A DNA stretch of 64,000 nucleotides from Nicotiana tabacum (Eukaryota; Streptophyta; Magnoliopsida; Solanales; Solanaceae), in contig NC_134093.1 of NCBI RefSeq assembly GCF_000715075.1, positions 98,812,826-98,876,825 on the forward strand. Direction: 5' to 3'. Each line of letters starts with the position of its first letter. The first letter of the stretch is position 1. The notes under the pieces were generated by a model. The model had not been told where the DNA came from. It saw only the letters and a program-made list of their open reading frames with translations, and searched no databases. The translations under genes were made by a program, and so were the position numbers. Of this stretch, positions 56,659-64,000 are shown one piece after another.

Positions 56659-57566
56659 TGTAAAAATCCTTTAGTCGACTAAATTTGTTTGTTGGTTGAC
56701 TACTGTTATTCTGCAAGCAATAGTTAGTTCAACAGATATATGTAATAAATAATAAAGAAAAAAACAAGAGAGACATAGATATTTATACTGATTCGTGTAC
56801 CGATGTGTCACCTACATCCAGTTCCCGTGGGTCATAAGGGTTCTCTTAGATCTTCAATCGAACAGTTACAAATGAGAGTGTGGTTTTTCTCATGTTTACC
56901 ACAAATGAATTACAGTACAAAATCTTGACACAATCTTTCACTTGCTTTATTTTTCTCTCTATCTTTTGAAACACTAGTAAGTTTAGGAATACAATATTTT
57001 TCTAAGAAGTAGAAAGAGTGAAAACATGTTTGAAAGCTGCGTAGGTCTTCCACGTCTTTCCTTCTCTTCTTATATAGTTCTTGATAAGGCTCTCTATTCC
57101 TTGCGCTGAGATTTGAAAAATCGTTGATTATGATTTATCTCTTTGAAGTAGTGTATTCTAAAAATAGGACCCAAGGGTTGGCTCTTGAATCCAACATACG
57201 AAACATGGCTGGATTCAAAACCATTCAATTTTTTCGATCCTCATTGATGGTCTTGAACTTCAAGGCCTTCTATTCTTGTAGTCTTCTTCTTAGATGTCTG
57301 ATTTGATTCTTCTGATTTACTTCCGTAGGTTATGAAAATTTGATTAATTTCCTTTCTTTACTTATTTCTTTGATGTACGCCTTTGATGAAGGATAGTTTT
57401 CTTCCTCTGCCGTTGAATATTCTCTTATTTCTTTCATATTCTGGTGCACTGATTATAGAGATTTTCCTTCTTGTGCTCTGGGCAATTGACCTGTATAAGT
57501 AGTAGAGACATTAGTAGATTATTTTTTACTTTTATTTTGGTTATCATTAAAATTCGAAACCTAACA
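56659..57566 (-). mobile_element. SIRE-like copia 3' LTR
   Basis: On the minus strand it starts TGTTAGGTTTCGAATTTT at 57566, directly after the purine tract CATAAAAAAGGGGAGAT (57567-57583). It ends about GGATTTTTACA at 56659, so ~908 bp. The far end is set only by TG...CA symmetry and is less certain. No target duplication can be tested because the element is truncated on its 5' side. Confidence 0.65.
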
Positions 57567-57959
57567 ATCTCCCCTTTTTTATGATGACAATAAATAAAAG
57601 AGTTAAAGATTTTAGGAGATTATTTATTTGACACTTCTCTTTCACATTGTATCTATTTTTCTTGCTAACATCAATACAATTGTGCTCCTCTTGTCTTTGT
57701 ATTGCTTCTTCGCATATTGTTTGCCCTGTCTTTATACTCTTTTTCTTCTCCTCCTTTGACATCAATCAAAAAGAAGCAAGCGAAGATATACAGATAATGA
57801 TAGATAATAACATACAGAGAATATACGTGCAATACTTATATATACAATAGTTAAGCAGTCATAGTCAAGCAAAAGCAGTCAAAGTTGACCCATAGTTGAC
57901 CATATGCATGAGCAAGCACCACAAAAAAATAATGTCTTAGCAAAACAAAAAAAAAGGTC

Positions 57960-59010
57960 ATGGTTTAAACATCCCACATAATTAATTCCTTCCAAGGAAG
58001 TACTTTAGAGTGTTGATCACTTTGGTGCAGAAACTGTCATAGTAATCATCAATCTCCTTGGAGACTTTGTTCAATCGCTCAGTGACATCCCACATAGCTC
58101 TGATCCCTTGTCTCTTTGTAATCTGAAATTTGATCATTAGTCTGGCCATATCTTCTCCAGTTTTCTTCGTTACATCCCTGATTTTGTCCACCTGTTCCTC
58201 CATAATGGTTAGCATGCCCTTGATACCAGCAATGTTTTATTGGATTTGCAACAACTGATATGAGGAGGAAGGTTGGCTGATTTTAGATATAACTCCTCCA
58301 ATACCCTATTGAGTTGGGAGTATAGTTTCTGAGGCTTTGTCTATCTTAACCCAAGTCCTTTCAACCAAGGTGTATCTCATCATTGCAAAAGTTATTTTGT
58401 CGTAGGTGCTAGAGATGACTTTAGGATCAAAGGGAGGTAAGTCCACTTTCATCACTTGTAGAACATGAGAGATTAGTAGAACATAAGGTAAAATAATAGT
58501 AGAGGAAGATACATCCCTAATACTCTCAAGCATGTATTGACGTATCTAGGCAAACCAATCTATAACTTTTCCATTTACAATACAGTCCAAGACAAACACA
58601 ATGCAGTGTAGGAGGGTGCTAGGAATAATGTGGGCTAACAAACGATGCTCAAATTTTAGATCTTTAGGACCTATATCGAGGTGGTTTCAGACAGAAAACT
58701 TTTTGCTTATTCAAAAGACACTTCAAAATTATCACGCCACAAATGTTGTACAAAAAACTGTACTCAAAAAACTTAGTCGAGAAAATATTTTCAAACTGGT
58801 AAGAGTTAAGAATGATGCTAGTTCCTAGTACCGTGGATTCCAAATCATCTTTGTCGTTTACAAAAAAAATTTCATAAAACATACGTACCGGTTCCTCATA
58901 AATAGTATCACCAGCAGTTGCATCAGCGTGTTGGATTTTTCTGAACCGGTGACTTCTTCGAGGCATAGAGGAAGACGGAGAGGTTTGGTTTTGGCCATTG
59001 GAAAACAAGA
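57960..59010 (-). pseudogene. SIRE-like downstream ORF ('envelope-like'/plant transposon protein type)
   Basis: Lies between the copia pol and the 3' LTR on the minus strand. It begins near MAKTK at about 59000 and continues in a second frame (SPSSSMPRRSHRFRKIQHA, then EEPVRMFYEIFFVNDKDD). Further pieces are CLKPPRYRS(K)DLKFEHRLLA (about 58690-58630), MLESIRDVSSSTIILPYVLLISHVLQVMK to ERTWVKIDKAS (58533-58310), and a heptad-like segment VDKIRDVTKKTGEDMARLM to RLNKVSKEIDDYYDSF (58215-58000). An extra ORF after pol with a C-terminal coiled coil is typical of SIRE/Maximus copia elements. An envelope role is unproven. Frameshifts and stops throughout. Confidence 0.7.
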
Positions 59011-59249
59011 TTTTTGAATGAGTGATGGTGAGAGATGAATGAAGTAGTGACTAATAAGGAGAGAGGTGGGTGATGAAGGGTTGCTTTGATTAGAGTGAGA
59101 CGTGTGAAAAGGCAATTGAAAATTTTTTCTTTTGGAGTACAATGCCGTCAATCACACATTAATGCATGCAATTATAGCAATCATATCAAATAAGGGAATT
59201 TCACAGAAAAGGCTTTTTAAAAAATATTAAAATAAACTAGCAGGTAAAC

Positions 59250-60984
59250 CAACTTCATAATGTATTAAACTTATGAGCAGTAGATGGTTATTGAGGATTT
59301 GCCGATTTTGTCTCGAAGTGTGCAAAATCTTTCTTCAAGAAAATATTTTATAAAAATATCGGAAAGCTAATTTTCAGTGTTTACAAATTTTAACACAATA
59401 TCATCTTTAGCAATATGATCATGAATTAAATGGTGTTTGATTTCAATGTGCTTAGCCCTTGAATAATGCATATAATTTTTAGAAATACAAATAGCACTAG
59501 TATGAATCGCACATAATTGGAACAGATTTAAGATGAAAATCATAATCTAGAAGTTGGTGCATAATCTACAGAATTTGTGTGCAGCAGTTGTCCACTGCCA
59601 GATATTCTACTTCAGTAGTGGATAAGGCAACACAATTTTATTTCTTGTTGTGCAAGAAAATGAGTGCTTTTCCCAGTAATTGACAAGTTTTATTTGTGCT
59701 TTTTCTGTCAATTTTGTCACCTGAAAAATTTGCATATGAGAAACCTTTGAGATCAAAATTGTTAGAGCTTTCATACCATAACCCATAGTTGACTGTCCCT
59801 ATTAGATATATGTCAATGTATTTAATAGCAGTTAAATTGGACTCTTCAGAAGCTGGCTGATATCTTGGGTACTTATATACACTGAATATTATATCAGGTC
59901 AACTTGCAGTAAGATATAGTAGAGATCCAATCATACCTCGATATATTATTTCATTCACGCTCTTACCGCTTAAGTCTTCATCAAAAGAGGTTAACGGACT
60001 CATAGGAGTCCCTATGGCTTTGGCATTCGTCATACCAAATTTCTTTATAAGCTCATTTGTGTACTTTATTTGGTTTATATAAATTCCTTTTTGGGATTAA
60101 CTGATTTGTAGTCCAAGGAAGAATGTTAGTTCTCCCATCATGCTCATCTCGAATTCTCCTTTCATGGAATTTGAAAATTCCTTGCATAAATCCGAGTTAA
60201 TACTCCAAAATATAATATCATCAACGTAAATTTGTATAATCAAAATACCTTTGTCAGAACGATCGATGAAAATGTGGTACCAATATTACCTCGTTTAATA
60301 CCATGGTCGACTAAGAATGAGCTTAGCCTTTCATACCCGGCTCTAAGAGCTTGTTTAAGTCCATAGAGAGTTTTAGACAACTTGTAGACATGATTTGGGT
60401 AAGACTTATTTACAAAACCTGAGGGCTACTTGACATTTACTTCCTCAGATATGAATCCATTTAAAACACACTTTTTACATCCATATGAAAAAGTCTAAAA
60501 CACTCGTGAGCAGCATATGCTAACATAATACGAATTGATTCTAACCTGGCAACTGGAGCAAAGGTTTCTTCATAGTCAATTCTATATTGTTGAGAGTATC
60601 CTTGAGCAACCAACTTTGCTTTATTCCTTACTACTTGGCCGGATTCATTTAACTTGTTCTTGTAACCCAGTTTTTCCAATAATGGATGTGTTAGGAGGTT
60701 TAGGAATAAGCTTCCAAATCTTATTTTTATCGAACTGGTCAAGTTTCTCTTGTATTGCGCTTATCCAACAGTTATCTCCAAGTGCCTCGTCTACCTTTTT
60801 TGGTTCAAGCTGTGAGATAAGAGCAATGTTTGAATTCTGCTTTTGTGATCTTCTAGTTTTTATGCCTTCTTGGTTATTACCAATGATAAACTTATGGGGA
60901 TATCCAGGTTCCCTTTTTATTCATTTGGTATTGCTGTAGCTAGTTCTTTTTTAATGAGATCTTGTGATTCTGGTGCATGAGGTT
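59250..60984 (-). pseudogene. SIRE-like copia pol remnant (RT and RNase H)
   Basis: The minus strand from about 60980 reads ISAIQEKLDQFDKNKIWKLIPKP (about 60770), then NESGQVVRNKAKLVAQGYSQQ and YEETFAPVARLESIRIMLAYAA (60660-60520). FHMDVKSVF and NHVYKLSKTLYGLKQALRA follow (60500-60330), then an intact catalytic QIYVDDIIFWS near 60230. Next are GELTFFLGLQIS, SLLYLTAS-stop-PDIIFSV (about 59920), GKALIFLHNKK, then VALSTTEVEYLAVDNCC near 59620. A decayed CTLRDKIGKSS tail is at about 59320-59290. Stops are frequent. The 5' part (gag to integrase) is cut off at the Athila LTR at 60985. Confidence 0.9.
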
Positions 60985-62509
60985 TGATAAGTGGAGATTT
61001 TGACTACTTATTAGATCTTTTTAGCTTTCGTTTTAGTCCAAAAGTGCTTAATTGTATTCCCGAAAACTGATGAAATGTAGTTAATTGCAGGAATATTGGA
61101 AGATGAGCTCCTGAGATGAAATCCAACTCAAGGAGTAGTCTGAACTCAAGGGCAAACACATGCACAAAAGTTTAAAGTACGGACCACAGAATATCATCTG
61201 CGACCGCAGGTCATGAAGCAATTCCATTAGATAATATTGCAAGATGCAAACCGCTCACAAATTGTGCAGCCGCAGAAGCTGGGTTAGAATAAAATTTCAG
61301 AGAACCTGCATCTCAAAGTGCGGACTGCACAATTATTGTGCGGCCGCAGAAGAAGAGCCACGTGGCCGCACTCAGAATTGTGCGGACCGCAGAAGAGCAA
61401 GATGCGGCCATACTTAGAATTGTGCGGATCACAGAAAGAAAGCAGTGCGGGCGCAGATCAGAATTATGTGGCCGCAGATTTCCACTCTTGTCAAGATGAA
61501 TAAAAGTGCGGACCGCACATGGAATTGTGCGGCCGCAGTACCTTCGAAAAGGCATTTTTGTCCGAAAATTCCAGCTTTGTATAAATAGAAGAGTTTCACT
61601 TTTTTAGGTTAAATTTTGACATCAGCTGCTACAGTAGATGGTTTCTTTTACTCTTTTTAGTAGTTTTTGCTATTTTGAGCCTTTTGAATATTGATTTAAT
61701 CATTTTAATTATCAATATGGGTTTAATTATCATTTCATCTGCTGTTTCTTCTAGTTTGAGCATGAGTAGCTAAATGTTCACTAGGGTTGTGACTCAACCC
61801 TAGTGTGTAAACATAATGGGTGTTTGATTTATTGCTTGTTTATGGTTGGGTGTTTATTATCTAGCCTTATTTTTGTTTTTGTTTGAAGAATAAATGGCTG
61901 CAAATATTAATTCATGCCTATTTGACTTAGTCTCTACTTGAGAAAGAGAGACATAGTCTAGGAAAACTTGGCTAGCAAGAAATTGGGTCAATCGAGAGAT
62001 TTATAAGCCCAATTAAAGGGTTGAACCTAGAGATAGTAAAACCCGACTTGAGCTTCTTATCAACTATTTTGTTCAATACCCATTTGGACTTGAGAAAGTC
62101 AATTTGGGCAAAATTACTCTCTGACCGAGAGGTATTGAGTGGGTACTTGAGTGTTGATAGCTATAATACACCCCGACCAATAAAACAAGCTTTAAAGTTT
62201 ACAACCTATTAGGCAAACACCTAGGTGAAGATAATAGCCCTAGGCCTTTTATATCATTTGGAAAACAACAAAAATAATTTCCTAGTTTCATTCTTTGAAT
62301 CGCAATCATAGTTTAGTTTAGATTTTTAAACAAAACCAAATATTGCGAAAGTGCAAATTTTGATATACAAACTCACGTGCTAAGATATATACTACTAACA
62401 CCCATCCATATAGCTCCCTGCGGAATTTGACCCCGACTCTTGTTGGGTATTACTTTTGCATCGACTGTTTTCATAACCACAAAATGAGGAGTAAAATTAG
62501 ATGAGATCA
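60985..62509 (+). mobile_element. Athila-type element: 5' LTR
   Basis: A 1525-bp LTR from TGATAAGTGGAGATTTTGAC to GATGAGATCA, matching the solo LTR at 2543-4085 in the opposite orientation. The palindrome-dense stretch with GCGGCCGCA and GCGGACCGCA covers about 61190-61550. AGGTT at 60980-60984 should be the left target duplication; the right end is outside the window. Confidence 0.92.
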
Positions 62510-62514
62510 ATTTT

Positions 62515-62533
62515 TAGCGCTGTTGCCGGGGAG
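62515..62533 (+). other. Athila primer binding site
   Basis: TAGCGCTGTTGCCGGGGAG, close to the TGGCGCCGTTGCCGGGGA site shared by Athila/Tat elements (two changes), six bases after the LTR. Confidence 0.9.
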
Positions 62534-62639
62534 CTAAAAAAATGGCGTTAGCTATTTAGTTAGGTGTGTGTTTGGGATATCTTCTTTTCATTCCTAGTTA
62601 CTAACGTGTGAGTTTTATAGGTGCAATCATAGCAAACAA

Positions 62640-63963
62640 CGATTTCGGAAACATAGCCGTGGGGGATGTGGATGTCGAGGATGATCAAATGGATAAGGTC
62701 CCTCTTGAACCTCAGGCCAATCTATGAGGCCGACCTCCTCAAGATAATGTACCCGCTCTACCCCTACCTCTACCACGAGCGACTCCACACCGGGTGTTGC
62801 CGAATGAAGGGTATGCAAGTTCTATAGTCCCTCCCCGTATTAGGGCGGGCAACCTCCAAATAACCAACGTGTCACTTTGCTCGAGCAACGAGGGTTATTT
62901 ACCGGTGCACCGGGTCAAAAAACATATAAACATTTGAAGGGGTTCGTAGATACGTGTTGGGGGAGCAAACAAATAAATGTCTCCGAGGATACTTTGAGGC
63001 TAAGGTTTTTTCCCTTCTTTTTATGGGAAAAAGCTTTAGATTGGTTGGAATGTTTGCCAAATCATTCCATTCATAATTGGGATGAACTGGCAGAGAAATT
63101 TATTTCAAAGTACTTCTCTCCCGGGCACATGGCTATTCTTCAGGATGAAATTATAGTATTCAAGCAAGAGCCCAATGAACCACTGCACGAGATATGGAAA
63201 AGGTATAGAACAATGGTGAAAGAGTGCCCCAACAATGATATGAGGAGAGCATGATTCAACAAACTTTCTATCGGGGGATCAATACCACCAATCAATGTGT
63301 AGTGAACCAACTTGCCGGTGAGAACTTCATGACTACGCCCTATGCGTAGGCGTGTGATATTTGGATGAGATGGCGGATACTTCATCGGCATGGAAATCTA
63401 GAGCCAATGTTCCACAAGGTGATCCAAATGTGATTCTTCTTCCTAAAGTGTTACATGGCCATGGGCAAACCATAGCCGAGTTGACAACCACCATTAACCA
63501 ATTGGCAAAGGCTCAACTTCAACAAGTACAAAACTCGAGGCAAGTCAATACTATGGAGGGAGTCAATATGATGGTAAACAAGAGAAGAACAAGAAGTCCA
63601 CAAGTGCAACAAAGAGTGGACAATCTTGTGCAAGATGATAGAGGATTTGATTAAGGTGATTCTTACAATGATCAAGAGGAAGAGGTCCAATATGTGAACA
63701 ACTTTCAAGGGAAAAGAAACAACTTCCAAGGCCCTAGTCAACAACAATGTAGACCTTCAAATAATCAAGGCAATTGGAATTCTAACAATCAAGGTAATTG
63801 GAATAGTGGTAACAATCAAGGCAATTGGAGTGGAAGCGATAACCAAGGTAATTGGCAAAACAATAACAATCAAGGCAATTGGGGAGGCAACAACCAAGGC
63901 TGGTGGAACAACAACCAAGGAAATCTAGGGTCGGGATTTCAAAGGCCCCCGATGAATCAATAA
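62640..63963 (+). pseudogene. Athila gag, broken
   Basis: The N-terminus is near GNIAVGDVDVEDDQMDKVP (62650). A capsid domain of Retrotrans_gag type lies in the 62877-63254 frame: HLKGFVDTCWGSKQINVSED, LRLRFFPFFLWEKALDWLE, HSIHNWDELAEKFISKYF and FKQEPNEPLHEIWKRYR. The next block (TFYRGINTTNQCVVNQLAG) is one frame over from 63245, and the third block (DEMADTSSAW, then TTINQLAKAQLQQVQNSR) is at 63361-63654. The tail 63694-63963 is a low-complexity repeat of NNQGNW-like units. Breaks: a stop near 62727, frameshifts near 62870, 63250 and 63360, a stop at 63652. In intact relatives it forms the particle and binds the element's RNA. Pol lies beyond the window. Confidence 0.9.
63760..63925 (+). repeat. 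18-24-bp repeats encoding NNQGNW
   Basis: About eight repeats of AATAATCAAGGCAATTGG-type sequence, each giving NNQGNW or a variant (NNQGNWNS, DNQGNWQN, NNQGWW). They make an Asn/Gln/Gly/Trp-rich low-complexity C-terminal tail of Athila gag. Confidence 0.9.
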
Positions 63964-64000
63964 TTGAGCAACCCACCTCCTTATCCTTCTCATGGTCCTA

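Overview
The window is nuclear DNA of a flowering plant, most likely a Solanaceae species and perhaps Nicotiana. The reasons are TS-type tRNA-derived SINEs, Tekay/Del-type Ty3/gypsy elements with ~3 kb LTRs starting TGTAACGACC, a Tat-lineage gypsy element with an antisense gene, Athila and SIRE-type elements, and one intact SAUR gene. Genus is an inference. About 90% of the window is LTR retrotransposon sequence, nearly all of it broken by stops, frameshifts and deletions. No bacterial, organellar or CRISPR-type locus is present.

Layout. (1) 1-17589: two minus-strand LTR copies of one Tekay-like family ('family A'). Copy 1 (1-2542, continuing ~4086-4110) is split by an Athila solo LTR with a GCGAC duplication. 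Copy 2 (4397-7353, continuing 16979-17589) is split by a composite plus-strand Tekay element with three LTRs and two differently deleted interiors (7354-16978), flanked as a unit by ATGCG. (2) 17590-22116: the only gene-bearing island. It has a 449-bp MITE, a SINE with a 15-bp target duplication, and a SAUR gene (20518-20823). (3) 22117-33163: a complete but dead minus-strand Tekay element ('family B') with target duplication AATAT, only 2 bp from a 1-kb long-TIR DNA element (33171-34198). (4) 35354-46684: a Tat-lineage gypsy element on the minus strand, with 678-bp LTRs, inserted into a SINE. It carries a spliced antisense gene (36367-38691) with its own recognisable promoter. (5) ~43062-48830 and ~48831-54487: a ~5.7-kb tandem duplication holding the 5' half of the Tat element, its LTR, the flank, a SINE and part of a Ty1/copia element. 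The copia remainder continues to ~56440. (6) 56659-60984: a truncated SIRE-like copia element on the minus strand with an envelope-like downstream ORF. (7) 60985-64000: the 5' LTR, primer binding site and gag of an Athila-type element that runs off the window.

The host part is simple: one auxin-responsive SAUR gene surrounded by retrotransposons. The best leads are structural. The Tekay-type LTR families share an architecture: a cluster of CGCA-N2-TGCG near-palindromes, then two GGTAAGT donor-like sites, then (families A and B) a 46-47-bp minisatellite with a GTTGCGGCGTGCAAC core. Unrelated Athila LTRs also carry a palindrome-dense cluster of TGCGGCCGCA type. The antisense gene of the Tat element has an as-1-like motif pair, a TATA box and GT-AG introns. 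Two independent insertions fell into the same palindrome cluster of family A LTRs.
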